DNA of 64,000 nt from Paraconiothyrium sp. Pb-2020 (Eukaryota > Ascomycota > Dothideomycetes > Pleosporales > Didymosphaeriaceae). Numbering within the stretch: position 1 is the stretch's first letter; every line of letters begins with the position of its first letter. Of this stretch, positions 22,120 through 33,228 are shown in pieces. The position numbers and the translations under genes were made by a program. The DNA is taken from contig JAJUBI010000003.1 in NCBI GenBank assembly GCA_022419385.1, forward strand, positions 2,542,001 through 2,606,000, given 5' to 3'. The notes under the pieces were generated by a model that was not told the DNA's origin, searched no databases, and worked only from the letters and a program-made list of their open reading frames with translations.

Positions 22120-24298
22120 TTAGGCGTGGCGTCATAGGGCGTGCGCGACGGAGGAAGCGAATAGATAGACATATGAGGCGGGCCGTGCGAATGCATTGGT
22201 AACCATCTGAGCTCCTGGATGTAGACCTTTGTGTAGCTCTGTCGGTCGTACCCGTACGGTTGCTACGTTGGCTGTTAGGTCAGTGAGTGTTGAAGTGCTT
22301 CGGACTTCGCAGAATGAAGCCAGATTCGAAGAGGCGCCATCGTCGCGGTGAGTTGCCACTGTAGACTCTCGACTGGAGGTTGGGATTGAGATAGCTTCTG
22401 CAGATAATATTAATGTCGTAGGGAGCCTTGTGAGATGTGAACCTCAATGAAATGTTCCGTTTCACGTCTGACGGGTGAAGAGGCATTGCCAATCCTGGGT
22501 TTGCTCCGTGGTGTGGACCAGCAGGGTCCATCCTAAAGAGAAGATGATTTTCTGTCAAATTGCTGCAGGGAACTATGAAGACCTTCCCTAGAGCTTGTTT
22601 CAGTAGGGGTAGTGACGGTCACCACGTCTCGGCTAAAGGTTACGTATACATCAGATAGCCTTTGTAGAATGGGGCAAGAAACAGCTCGTGGTTGTGGACT
22701 AGAATAGTCTATTAGGAGGCAATTGCTGGCCATTCGAAAGAATGAGAACGGCGGCTGAAATAAGCGTCTACAAGCTCTCCTGTATAGCTCAGGTGCGACT
22801 CGTCGAGTTGATGTCGACGTACTATGGCAACGCATGGGAGGCCACCGCCCGTGTTATTGAGCAGCCGTTCCACTTACCTGACTGCTCAACAGTTTTCTGA
22901 ACGACTGAGACTCAGAGATGATGACCCGCTCACGCTGAAATGTCAAGACCAGGATGGGGCAGGCGTTTGCCAGGAGCACGCACTCGCACGACGAAGTTTG
23001 CCATCCTGCCGCATGCCCGGTGTGATGTGATGTCCTCATACGCTGCCAAGGAATCGGAACTGCAAGACTGTGGATAGTCTGTGGGCCTGGTCGACTGAGT
23101 TGCCTCATTCAATATCGGTGCTATCGAATCGGCATGTCGTGATACCTTTCATTATAGCCGGCACTTGTTGGCATGTCACTCCCATTTGCAGACGTATGGG
23201 CCAAGCAGCAGGAAGTGGAGGGCGGCTCACTGCGGCGCCTCGTTTGTTGTTCGTTTGGAGTCGTCGAATCTCTCTTGCCGCCACGAATGTGAACTCTTCA
23301 GACAACTGCAGCAACTAGCCTTTGAGAAGCTGACGACGGCTCCACGAGAGCTGCTCGCACCTTCCCGATGAAAGAATGCGCCGTGGCTGTTCATTTGCAT
23401 CATGCCCTCCCTGCTGAGGCAGTCTCAACAAACGCGGTAGCCCTCACGAATCGTATCTGCTTCCTGTTCGGCACCGCCCGAGCCGCTTAGGATGCACAAG
23501 TGCCTTGAAACAGCATGTTGTTCTGCCCCGTGGCGGATGAAACAAACACAATCCCATCGCTCCGCCAATCGCCCGTTCATGCCCACCGCAAACAAGCACA
23601 CGGTCAAGCGTCTGGCACAGGCTTGCTCGTCGCATCTGGCCCTTGGCATACGCCAGCTTCTCGAATGGCGGGCCAAGCGGGGCGTGCGATGGCAGCGTGC
23701 GAGATACAGAGGGAGGCGTCGTGGCCTTGCCGGCGAGCTATCCCAGTGCGGCAATTATCACACGAAACAGGCATGGCTTCACGAAAGGACGCGCAATGGC
23801 GCCCAGCACAGGACCGCGCCCATCTCCAGGGTGCGGCCCGCAAGCTTCACGTTGAAGATCTTGGCGGTAGATCTGCTGTGTAAAGCGTCGACTTCTATTC
23901 GCCGACATGCAGTCGCATAGGACGCCCGCTGCCTCGATTCACCGCTGCCCACGTCGGATGAGGCAGCTCAGGCACTCGTAGTAAGCGCTGCTGCTGATTG
24001 GCCACCGCCTACACTCTATGGTTTGCATCTTTCCAAGGATCATGGGCCAAACCGTCTGCAACCCCAGCATTCACTCCCGCTTATGCAGGCATGGAACGAG
24101 ACCGCAGAGAGACACATGTTGTCCTCGCTCGACAGCATCTTGTTTCGAAATGAATTGGGTCCTGCCAAGGCGGGGGAGAGAACGGTTAGGGATATTCTGT
24201 TGCGTGTACCTGTCGACGAGATGCTTGTTGTCATGTCCAAGGCGGTTATGGAACAGCCTGGGTGCCGGACTTCCTGGCGGGCATCCTGTCTTGCACAG
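22120..24298. other. Intergenic, no supported gene
   Basis: Several minus-strand frames (22280-22558, 22533-22835) may be decayed upstream parts of the zinc-finger-like gene, but I found no consistent splice plan. From about 22.9 kb the frames on both strands mirror each other and lack domains. Confidence 0.4.
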
Positions 24299-24305
24299 TA
24301 TAAAG
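24299..24305 (+). promoter_or_regulatory. TATA box of the secreted dioxygenase gene
   Basis: TATAAAG lies about 117 bp before the ATG at 24422, a usual fungal spacing. A strong TATA element fits an inducible gene. Confidence 0.5.
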
Positions 24306-24421
24306 GGTGCTTGGAGGCTCTCTGGTGAAGCCCACCGCTCGGTCTCACCGTCCACTCACTGCAACAACCCACTCGTTCCGGCCCCGCTCTGCTCATACAC
24401 GCCTGCTCTTTGATCACCAAG

Positions 24422-25679
24422 ATGAAGTTCTCCACAATCCTCAGTGCTGCAGTGCTCGCCCAGCAGGGCATGTCCCACCCGGGACAGAGCGAGGCCGAAG
24501 CCCTACAGGAGCTTCAGCAGCGCCGGGAATACCGGGCAATGAACAAGAGAACTCTGGCCGACTGCGCGGATCAGCTCAAAGCGAGGGGTAACGACGCCCT
24601 CCTCCAAGCTCGCCGTTCGGCCAAACTTGAGGCTATGCGCAGAGAGAGATCAATCAGTACCGGTAACTTGATATTGGTCCTGTGCATAAGACCATCGCTT
24701 ACATGTTTCAGACAAGCCTCTGCTCAAGGCTCGCTCTTTCGACGATGTCCTGAACACCGACCACCACTCCAACCTTACCGTCACTCCCGAAACAGCTGAC
24801 CCAGCTACCCTTTTTACAGGGAATGCCAGCTGCACTCTTACTCCTGAGACGACCGAGGGCCCATACTGGGTGGCTGGCGAGCTCGTCCGCGAGAACATTG
24901 TTGAAGGCCAGGCAGGTGTGCCCCTGACGCTTGACATCCAAGTCGTTGATGTGAACACCTGCGAAGTGGTTCCTCAGGCTTACACCGAAATCTGGCACTG
25001 CAACTCAACTGGTGTCTATGGTGGTGTTGTTGCTGGCGGAAACGGTAATCAAGCTGATCTGGCCAACATCAACAACACTGCGCTTCGTGGCATTCAACAG
25101 ACTGACAATGACGGTGTGGTCGCTTTCGAGACTTTGTTCCCCGGCCACTGTAAGTCATTCCAAGGAGTCGTGGTGGTAATAATTCTCTGACAGTCAATAG
25201 ACACCGGCCGTACCCCCCACATCCACGTCTTGACGCACATTGGCGCTACCCTGAACGATAACAACACAGTATCCAGTGGAAACATCACCCACGTCGGCCA
25301 GTTCTTCTTCGACCAGGCCTTGATTACGGAAGTTGAGAAGGAGGCGCCCTATAACACAAACACACAGGCACTTACAGTTAATAAGGACGACTTTATCTTC
25401 GAGGAAGAAGCGGCTAATGTCGACCCTGTAGTAGATTTTGTCTATCTCGGTGATAGCCTCTCCGAAGGTCTTTTTGGTTGGATTGCCTTTGGCATTGATA
25501 CCGCTGCTGCCCGCAACGTTACTCCTGCTGTGTACTTGACCGAGAACGGAGGTGTCGCCAACCCCAACGCTGGAGCTGGCGGCCCTGGTGGACCTGGTGG
25601 ACCTGGTGGACCTCCTCCCACCGGCCCTCGCCCGACCACCCTGCCGACTGCTACCGCGTCGACTGGAGCATCTGCTTAG
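24422..25679 (+). CDS. Secreted intradiol ring-cleavage dioxygenase-like protein
   Basis: Three exons, 24422-24662, 24712-25149 and 25201-25679, give 385 aa. The N-terminus is a secretory signal (MKFSTILSAAVLAQQG). The catalytic core shows TLTPETTEGPYWV, then EIWHCNSTGVYGGV, then FPGHYTGRTPHIHV. In this family the Fe(III) ligands are two Tyr and two His, here predicted as the Tyr of GVYGG, the Tyr of GHYTG and the two His of PHIHV; intron 2 cuts the GHY motif. The C-terminus is a Gly/Pro repeat (PGGPGGPGG) and a Thr/Ser-rich tail, as in many fungal extracellular members. These enzymes cleave catecholic aromatics; the substrate here is unknown. Confidence 0.9.
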
Positions 25680-25879
25680 AGTGTTTCGAGATGTATAGTA
25701 GGCGACGGCGCGACTACCAAAAGGGAAGACATGGGACGGGCATGGAGCTGCGCTTTAGTACTTAGCTAACTTTAGCCACTCGTTTACGAAAGAGTTTCAT
25801 GGTTACCTGCAGACATGGAGCAACGCGACAGTGACGTTTCATTCTCTGGGCGTTCTCAACATTTCACCACACACCTGTT

Positions 25880-26302
25880 CTACTTACATCCCCTCAGCCC
25901 ATCAAGTAACGTCCCAAAAGCCTTCTTCCTGGTCTCCTCTATCCCTGGATCTTTCCCCTTGCTCAACCTCTGCACCTCATCCGCCCGCCTACTTATTTGC
26001 TCCTCCCTCTTCAGCACCGCCCTCGCCGCCTCCAACCCCCCAATATCCCTCACATTCACGTACCCCAGCTCCCTCAGTGTCTGCAGCGCAATTTTGGATC
26101 GCCTTCCCGACCGGCAGTACAGCGTGATGTTGTCTGTTTTAGAGACTTCGGTGCCGAGAGCACGATAGACGGCGGGGAGAGATGCGATGGATTGGTATTC
26201 GATGTTTGTAGCGTTGTGGAGGTCATTGGAGAGGGCGCCGGTGTAGAACTCGGTGGGTGTACGGACGTCGACTAGGAGGTTGTTTGGCGGGGCCGAAGCC
26301 AT
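25880..26302 (-). CDS. Rhodanese-domain protein
   Basis: The ATG at 26302 sits in a strong context (A at -3, G at +4) and gives 140 aa. A rhodanese fold starts at once (NLLVDVRTPTEF) and reaches the active-site loop LYCRSGRRS with the catalytic Cys, followed by ELGYVNVRDIGGLE. The C-terminus is a charged helix. The frame is open up to about 26428 but only reaches further in-frame ATG codons inside a Pro/Ser-rich stretch, so a longer form with a possible mitochondrial leader remains possible. Role is likely sulfur transfer, inferred from family. Confidence 0.8.
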   Translation of the reverse strand: MASAPPNNLLVDVRTPTEFYTGALSNDLHNATNIEYQSIASLPAVYRALGTEVSKTDNITLYCRSGRRSKIALQTLRELGYVNVRDIGGLEAARAVLKREEQISRRADEVQRLSKGKDPGIEETRKKAFGTLLDGLRGCK

Positions 26303-26553
26303 CGTGGTTGGTGAAGGTGAACCGGTGGGTTGGAAGGGAAGTAAGGATGGGCGGGGGTTTAGCTTCCGAGGTTCGGAGTTAGTGGACGGGAGGAAAACAA
26401 AGCAGAGCATGGGCCTTGCATCACACAATATGTATTCTTCATAGACCTGGAAGATTCGGAATCAATCTGAAATTCTCAGGCTGCGTATTGACTTTGGAAG
26501 CAACATGAGCCTCCCAAAAGATCCGATCCTGCACGTACATCGTTCTTTAATCC

Positions 26554-28417
26554 TCATGAATCTTTGTAGTACCTTTGGTTCAGACCCTGCTCAATTGCTG
26601 CAATCTGCAATGCCAAAGGCAATGAGAATTGTCGGCAGTACATGACGCTTCCAGTCATGTACCAGAAGCCAGGGACTCCGGTCGATCGGTACCACCCAGA
26701 TCTCTCTTGCTCTTCATCCAGCTGCCCGAATTTGTGGTGCAGCCTCTTTGCGACTCCCGAACCCATCAGCTTCTCTATCGTCGTGGTCTCCTTTTGAAGG
26801 CCAGTGGCCAACACAATGACTTCTGCGGCGATATTCGTCCCATTTGCGAGAACCAGTCCGGATTCGATGAACTTCTTCACACCTTCCTCGCACCGCTGGA
26901 TTTTGATACGGCCATCAATGATCATTTCGTTCGCCCCCTGGTCAATGTAATATTGCCCACCCTTGATCAGCTGGTAATCTGCCAGACCATATCCATCATT
27001 ACCCTCTTTGAGCGCCAGGCCAGCTTTCTTCAACCCATCATGCACGTCTTTGTCATGCTCAGCCATCATCTTCGTCAGCCCGACACTCATGGTTCGAATG
27101 ATTGCCAAAGGAAATGCATTGCTCACGATATCTGCCTCCTCGGTGCTTAGACCATCTATTTTCCATAACGCGAGCATGAATGTTTCCCATGACTCACGCG
27201 AAATAGAGTATATTGGGTGTCGCTGCATCATTGTCACTTCATTAGCACCGTGGGTGACGAAGTCGGCGGCAATGTCGTGGCCGCTAGTCCCAGCGCCGAT
27301 GATGACGACTCTTTTATTGTGCAGATCCGGGACGTCTGCAGCTGACCTGTGGTATTTGGAATGATAGATCTGACCTCCAAAAGAGCCCTGGCCTGGGAAA
27401 GTTGGGAGTATAGGTTCGTCGCTAAAGAGGCCAGTTGCTAGTACCAAATGCGTTGCGGAATGCCTCCGCGTTCCCTCTGGTGTTGTGGATTGAATCGTGT
27501 ACTTTCTTGTAGCTTCGTCGTAAGAGATATTCGTAACTTCAGTGTTATACTGAATGTTAAGACCCATAAGATGTCCATAGTGCTCCATGAAATCGGCGAT
27601 TTTGTTCCCTGTAAGAAACCTGGGCCACGTCTCGGGTATCTTCATGTATGCCCAGTGATCTGTATAAGATGGCGTGTGAAGAGTGACGCTCTGGTATCTC
27701 TGTCGCCAGGAGTCGCCGAGTCGTGCATTTCGCTCAAGAAGGAGCGTCTTGATGCGCATATGTTTAAGGCGTGCGCCGAGCATGAGACCAGCTTGAGCTA
27801 CGACTTGTTAGGATTGAAGGAGAACTGTGAGCGGTGCACTGACCGGCCCCGACAATGACGACCTGATTATCCTCACTCCCGTCCTGTGCCACCCCAATTG
27901 TAGCCGGCACCGACACAGGCGGTACACAAGCTGCCCTCTGCCTCGCTAATTCGTCCATGTAGTCAAGCTTCTCTAGCTGAGTAAACACAGTCCAAGCCTT
28001 CCATTTCCCAACCCCAACGTTCATCAATTTCAGCAGTCCCTTCCCGTTTCCATGTGGTGTGCGAAACGTAAACCCAGACTGGATCCAACACTGTCCTCCA
28101 AATTCTACCAACATTGGCTGGAGTCCACCGAACGTGTTAGCTCGGATACTTGAAAGTCCATGGGCTGCTGAGACTAGGTAGTTGCGAATTGCCTCTTGGC
28201 CTTGCTTGCAAGAAAAGTCCCAGGACAAAGCGACGATGTCTCGCCACCAGCAATTGTCAATGAAGAGATCCGAAAGGCCGTCCATGTTTTGTTCAGCGAA
28301 GGACCGTTCTAATTGGGAAAGCCAGTTTGTGGTGACTAGTTTCGCGTCAATGTCCTCTTTCTGGACGCCTTGTTGGAGCTTGAGGTCTGGCAACTCGGGC
28401 AGCTTAGTGCCATCCAT
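26554..28417 (-). CDS. FMO-like monooxygenase with NTF2-like N-terminal domain
   Basis: Exons 28417-27844 and 27797-26554 (46-nt intron) give 605 aa. Residues about 30-165 resemble an NTF2/SnoaL-like fold (WLSQLERSFAEQNMDGLSDL, then DNCWWRDIVAL). The flavin part follows with an FAD-binding VVIVGA motif split by the intron, ERNARLGDSWRQRY, an FMO-type FPGQGSFGGQIYHSKYH stretch and a second dinucleotide site VVIIGAGTSGHDIA for NADPH. A final VIVLATGLQ motif closes the domain. This architecture is common in fungal single-component monooxygenases similar to plant YUCCA-type FMOs. The substrate is not evident. The splice as read makes the first motif GAAQAG; that should be checked with cDNA. Confidence 0.85.
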
Positions 28418-29145
28418 TGCAAAGTGGCAACCAAGCGGAGGTGAAGCTTCGTAGTTATCGGGTTCATCGATAGAGAAGTAAAGCCAACAAAGACTGAATT
28501 ATATCGCACTATTGGACAGATGTGCAGAAAGCTGATTGAATAGCTTTGAGACTTGGGCACCATAGGGGTACCCGTTCTGGCATTCCGCATCGCGCGGATT
28601 GCTTATCACAAGAAATTAGATTCTACCTATAGACCGACTTCGGATGATTTGCAGTAATACCTGAACTGATGTTGATGCAACGTCGAACGGAATGGGTAGG
28701 GGAGACCGATCTAATCTTATCTGATGATCTTATCTGATGATCTCCCACCAGTGATCGCCGCAGCCCCGCTCCGATTGGAAGTCATCCGGGCCTTGGCCGA
28801 TTAAACACGCAGTATTGGGCGCTGTTTTATGTAAATAATGTACGGAATTACAATTAAAATTACCTCATAATAACTCCCTACGGTCATCCGCCTTGGTAAG
28901 CAAAAGAAAGCGTGGGGGGAGCGTGGCCGAGGCTCGGAGCTTATGTAGTTTTACAACAGTCCAGAAATGCTGTCTCACGTTCGTTGCCCGGGGACGGCTT
29001 CTTGGATTGATCTCACCCATTCTTGGCTGTTGCTTCATAATATAGTCTGGTCGAGGCATTAATGTATTTGCGTATGTACAAACAGCATATGCACGCGCGG
29101 GCAGTTTATCTCGATTTATCGTTGAATGGTTGAGACGTGGCGCAT
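28418..29145. other. FMO promoter region and SET gene 3' flank
   Basis: No gene was found. The only notable content is the paired GATA-type sites listed separately, and AT-rich sequence near 28.83-28.88 kb. Confidence 0.5.
28717..28738 (-). promoter_or_regulatory. Two tandem ATCAGATAA GATA-factor sites
   Basis: On the minus strand the sequence ATCAGATAAG occurs twice, 13 bp apart (28717-28725 and 28730-28738), about 300-320 bp upstream of the FMO ATG. It matches the ATCWGATAA consensus known for iron-responsive siderophore GATA repressors (SreA/Urbs1 type). It also contains the HGATAR core bound by nitrogen GATA factors. Confidence 0.5.
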
Positions 29146-30438
29146 TCAGCGGAATCGAGCAGCCGCCAGCGGCATCTTTTTGATACTTTCAACGAAGGTC
29201 AAGGCTTCGGAATATGCCGGATGATCCGTCCCTAGACAAGATTTTTCAAGCTTCAATCCTGCATCTGCGGTAGCCACCGCAGCCTCATAAGAACCGGTGC
29301 TCTGCTGCAATCTTGCCATGTGGTAGTATATACTCGCCACTTCACGTCCAACAATGCCTTCCGCCTGGTACATCGCAATCATCGCGTTGAGGACCTCGAG
29401 CTCGTGGTTTCGGAGCCAGATTTGACGATCCTTATCGGGCATCACCCTCAGTGCATCTACCTGCTGCTGTTCCTCACTCGAAAGTATGTTGGGAAGTGTT
29501 TCTTGCATGCCATCTGCTCCGTATCCCGCATTGGTCGTTTCTGTCGCACTCTTACTGTCTGCGAACAATGCTTTGGTCTTCTTTATTATTCTCTGCATGT
29601 CCTTTCGCCTCTCCTCTACTTCCTGGCCTTCCTTTGTGTCGATATTGCACGCAGGGCAGTTACACGTAAAGCCATAGCCTTCCTCTAGCTTCGCGACACG
29701 TTGTTCCCGCAACTGACCATGCTCGGGAAGGTAGTTAATGCTGACTTCCTCACCTGCGGGTATATTTTTTGTAGCTTGAATATTGAAGGTCTGATGCATT
29801 GGGTGATAATTTGCCTGTGCGTTCGGATTACACGAGTGATTGATACGTGCGATGGCTGGAAAGAGAGCGAGTTCAAATGCTGGCGAGGACGATGGCATTA
29901 TTGTATCTGATGCCAGATTGGTGATGCAGGGCGCTGCATGTGCCGCTGAAGTTTCTAGTAAGATATTCGATTCTGTTGATCCTGACAGTCTCGAAAAAGG
30001 TATCTCCAATGGAAGAGTTGCTGATGAAGCTAGGTTGAACGAGTTGCTCCGGAAAATACTCAATATTCGGACGGCCTCATCCAAGTCTCTCACCATCTCA
30101 ATCCAGCGACCAGGCCCTGATGTCTTGTCCATGCCATCTTCTTCCCTTCGCGAAGTCAAGTGACTTGTCGTCACTCGATCTCTCACCACCCAACCCAATG
30201 CTTCGCACCATCTTCCCAGCCTCTGGATTCCATTTCCAGGATGCCAGCTCAGCCCTAAAAGCTGCACCCGGCTGTTTCTATCTAGCTGCTTCGCATGACT
30301 GAGGATGTCACTCGGTCGCTGCCCCGGTCGCAGTGCGATGAGCGGTTTCTCGGCGAGGATCCGCGATCCCCGCGGGATAGTATGTTTGGCAAAAAGTCCG
30401 AAGCCTTTATTGGCAGCAAGCCGGACCTCGTAAAGCAT
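29146..30438 (-). CDS. SET-domain protein (SMYD/SET5-like)
   Basis: Single exon, 430 aa from the ATG at 30438; the open frame reaches a GTG seven codons earlier, which I did not use. The SET domain opens with EVRLAANKGFGLFAKHTIPRG and RILAEKPLI. The cofactor and substrate core INHSCNPNA is at about residues 199-207, followed by EEVSINYLP. A post-SET cysteine cluster CNCPAC lies near 259-264 and would bind zinc. The C-terminal third is helical and resembles the TPR-like tail of SMYD proteins. It is probably a protein lysine methyltransferase; the substrate is unknown. Confidence 0.85.
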   Translation of the reverse strand: MLYEVRLAANKGFGLFAKHTIPRGSRILAEKPLIALRPGQRPSDILSHAKQLDRNSRVQLLGLSWHPGNGIQRLGRWCEALGWVVRDRVTTSHLTSRREEDGMDKTSGPGRWIEMVRDLDEAVRILSIFRSNSFNLASSATLPLEIPFSRLSGSTESNILLETSAAHAAPCITNLASDTIMPSSSPAFELALFPAIARINHSCNPNAQANYHPMHQTFNIQATKNIPAGEEVSINYLPEHGQLREQRVAKLEEGYGFTCNCPACNIDTKEGQEVEERRKDMQRIIKKTKALFADSKSATETTNAGYGADGMQETLPNILSSEEQQQVDALRVMPDKDRQIWLRNHELEVLNAMIAMYQAEGIVGREVASIYYHMARLQQSTGSYEAAVATADAGLKLEKSCLGTDHPAYSEALTFVESIKKMPLAAARFR

Positions 30439-31172
30439 TCGAGCGCGTTTGTAGGTCACCTACTGGGGCGCAGAGATCGAAGAAGGGGTGCGTGAGTTCA
30501 TGCCAAAGATGGCTAGCGCAGAGATCTCTTGTTTGGGGCTAACCTGATACGGTTTATAGACATCTAAAGGTTTTCTTCGACTCTCCGCTTCGATCTCAAT
30601 AAAGAATGAACAGCAAGCTAGACAGCCACGACTAGCTCTCGTGCATCTCGGCATAGATGAAATGTACAATTCCACATTGAGACATTGGTGGATCGCATAT
30701 ATTGCTAGATCTTGATATCACCATATTGAGAGTGTAAATCGTTTCACGAAGCTTGACAATTATCAGCTTCGAACTACTAGACGCAGCTAGAACAGCACTA
30801 GCCGCGGAAGCAGTAGGCTTGATACACAGTGTTCTTTCTTCCCCGGCAAATCAGACTCCAAAATCCAAGAGTGCTGTTTGCGCAACCCACCAAGTTCTCT
30901 CCGCTGAGGCATCCGCTAGCGCTCCTTTATTCGTCTTTTGATTGCACTCTTTTACCCCAAATAGGCACACCACATCCGGGCAGCTCTTCCCTGCCAAGCG
31001 GATGCTTTTGACATGGTCGTGAATTTACCTTATTCCCATCGCCACCGGGAGACTGTGCTATCTCCACGTCCAGGACCATGCAAAGGTGCAGTTCCTGTAT
31101 GTAGCAAAAGTCAACTGGAAGCTAAAAAAAAAGGCAAATTCTGGAGACTGCACGAGCAAAAGAGAAGAGTAG
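30439..31172. other. Intergenic, no supported gene
   Basis: Short frames only. Contains the SET gene promoter on the minus strand and the flank of the tRNA. Confidence 0.5.
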
Positions 31173-31274
31173 GGGCTCAACCGGGATTCGAACCCGGGGC
31201 CTGTCACATTATAGACCGAATAGATCCAGGCGTAAAATCCCGAAGCGACAATCATACCACTAGACCATTGAGCC
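31173..31274 (-). tRNA. tRNA-Pro (CGG) with a 30-nt intron
   Basis: The minus strand folds into a full cloverleaf: acceptor GGCTCAA paired with TTGAGCC, D-arm with GGTCTAGTGGT, T-arm CCGGG-TTCGAAT-CCCGG. The anticodon stem GTCGC pairs with GTGAC, with one G-U pair. The loop TTCGGG then leads into an intron inserted after position 37, and T38 follows. The anticodon reads CGG. Mature length is 72 nt before CCA addition. The acceptor, T-loop and an A/B-box-like internal promoter are intact. Confidence 0.9.
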
Positions 31275-32373
31275 GATAGACTTCTCAATTAATTTGATGG
31301 CAAATTTGAAAGGTATAGCATATAGATAGCAAAATTGATTACGACAAGGGAAGTCGTACTGTTCCAACAGTAAACGCATAGTCTTGAAGACCCGCATGGA
31401 CTTAGCCGAATGGAGAGGGCCTTGCGAACATGCTAGTGCGCGCTTACAACAGTCACTGCAGGGCGACCGCAGCCTTCGTTGAGCCCTTGCACATGCCAAC
31501 CAAGATGACCGCACCCCGCAGGCTTATCTCAGTCAGAAATTCTCCGCGTCATGTTTCGGAGTCTGCGCATGCAGTCGTTTACGCGCAGGCGGAGAGCCGA
31601 CCAGGCACAAGACGCACGGCCTTTGCTTCCCGATGTCGCTCTGAGTACAGGACGACCACGGAACAGCAGGTTTGGAAGGACATCAGGTAGGTGGTGAAGT
31701 GTTCCTCACTCCACCGAAGTCCGCACATGTCCGCAACGCCGCTCGTCTGGTCAGCTTGTAGGTTCATGCAGACGTCGGATGGACCCGAAAACAAGTCGGA
31801 AGCAGACCCGTTGGGCTGTTCCACTGCGGGGAAGCACCTCTGCACAGTGTGTGAAGGCGTGCATGGGATGCCGTAAGCCCGATGCAGCCTAGGCGAGCGA
31901 GCCGTGGTTGGGGCCGTGCGAGTGAGAGCTTCCGCTCCCGCGGCAGGCGATTGCGCGGTATCCTTCCCGCGGGACTGTCCTGATCTGGCCGCCGTGCGAT
32001 GGTTGAACTGCGCGACACTTCAGCCAGGCCCCTGACGGCTCCAATCGTCTGAGGGTATTTGTGGGCGGCTTGGAATTGTGCATGCCGCGTCTCAGCACAG
32101 ATTCTGCGCACATTCCAAGAGCTTGACCGCCTCCCGGGGTGCGTCGTATATATCCGCGAGCTCTAAGCTGCGAGGGTGCGGTCCTATCTCCTCACCACAC
32201 GCATTCCTCTCGATCAATCAGTGACCAGCGGACTCCGGGGACTGCCGAAGCAAGCAAGCAATCGTCCAGAATCTATTCATTCCTCGTCATCTTGTATTTA
32301 ATCTCGTAGTAATCGCTCAGCTCGTCTTCTCTTGTTGTTGAGTTAGCCTCTCGCCATCTCAGACGACTTCAAC
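31275..32373. other. Intergenic, no supported gene
   Basis: Mirror frames on both strands at 31430-32113 lack domains. The last 200 bases are likely the leader of the SAP-like gene; a TATATAT string occurs near 32148. Confidence 0.5.
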
Positions 32374-33228
32374 ATGCAGGCCGCTCGTGTCTCGTCTCGC
32401 ACCTTCAAGGCCGTTGCTGCTGGCAGCAAGCAGAGCCGCAGCCTCCACATGACGGGTCCCGCAACCTACTCCAATCTCCTCACCTCCGAGCGTCCCGCCA
32501 TGAACCACCCCCAGAGCCTCGCTGGCCTGCGCTATGAGTGCCAGGTGCTCAAGCTCCCCACCACCGGCACGAGGGAAGAGGTACGCTCATAGCTCACCCA
32601 GCTTATGCAAAGAGCCCTCCTAACGTGCTCGCTATAGCTCCAATCCCGCCTCTCCGCACACGAGCTCGCAAACGGCGCTCGCACCTTCACCACCGCGGTC
32701 AACGATTCAAAACGACCGCTTGTAGGCACGCCCGTGACCGGCCACTCCTTCCGCCACTTCAACACAAGCCGCGAACTGAAGGCACCCAACGACAGCTCCA
32801 CAATTGATTTCGCCTTCGTCCCCGACTTCGACCCTGATCTCGGAAGCTCTCCCGTTGGTATCCGGGTCCCCATTCTCCCCACAACAATCACGCCGAATCC
32901 CAGCTACACGTTCGCGTCTGCGATCGAGGCCGCAGAGGCGGAGGAGGAGGTGAGCATGTCCTGTGGCATCCTCTTCCATAGGACCAGAATTGCTAACAGA
33001 TCCTAGTACTCTACGAGGCTCCCCATGATTCACACCGTGTCCGCACACGTCCACGCCCCCGCTGCCATGTCTGAAGTCCATGATAACAACACCATCGATT
33101 TCCAGGGCATGGCTTTCGAAGTTGCGAACCAGCTCAAGCGCCCCGTAGAGGAGGGTGCCTCGATGGCGCGCCAGATATGGGGTGGTCTCGTCGATGACGT
33201 TCTGGGCCCCAAGGGCAAACCCGCCTAA
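32374..33228 (+). CDS. Mitochondrial SAP-motif-like protein (possible AIM34-like)
   Basis: Exons 32374-32580, 32638-32949 and 33007-33228, all phase 0, give 246 aa. The N-terminus (MQAARVSSRTFKAVAAGSKQ) is basic and Ser/Ala rich, like a mitochondrial presequence. Residues about 50-75 read LRYECQVLKLPTTGTREE then LQSRLSAHE, a SAP-like helix-loop-helix (leucine spacing, Gly, Glu/Leu). The remainder holds a conserved-looking FAFVPDFDPD block and a Val/Pro-rich IRVPILPTT block. It resembles uncharacterised fungal mitochondrial SAP proteins; the yeast member AIM34 is a possible relative. Function is unknown. The GT-AG introns are 57 nt each. Confidence 0.75.

Noticed and set aside
24000..30500. 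Biosynthetic gene cluster around the dioxygenase, FMO and SET genes
   Set aside because: No backbone enzyme (PKS, NRPS, terpene cyclase) and no cluster transporter or regulator between them; genes look independent.
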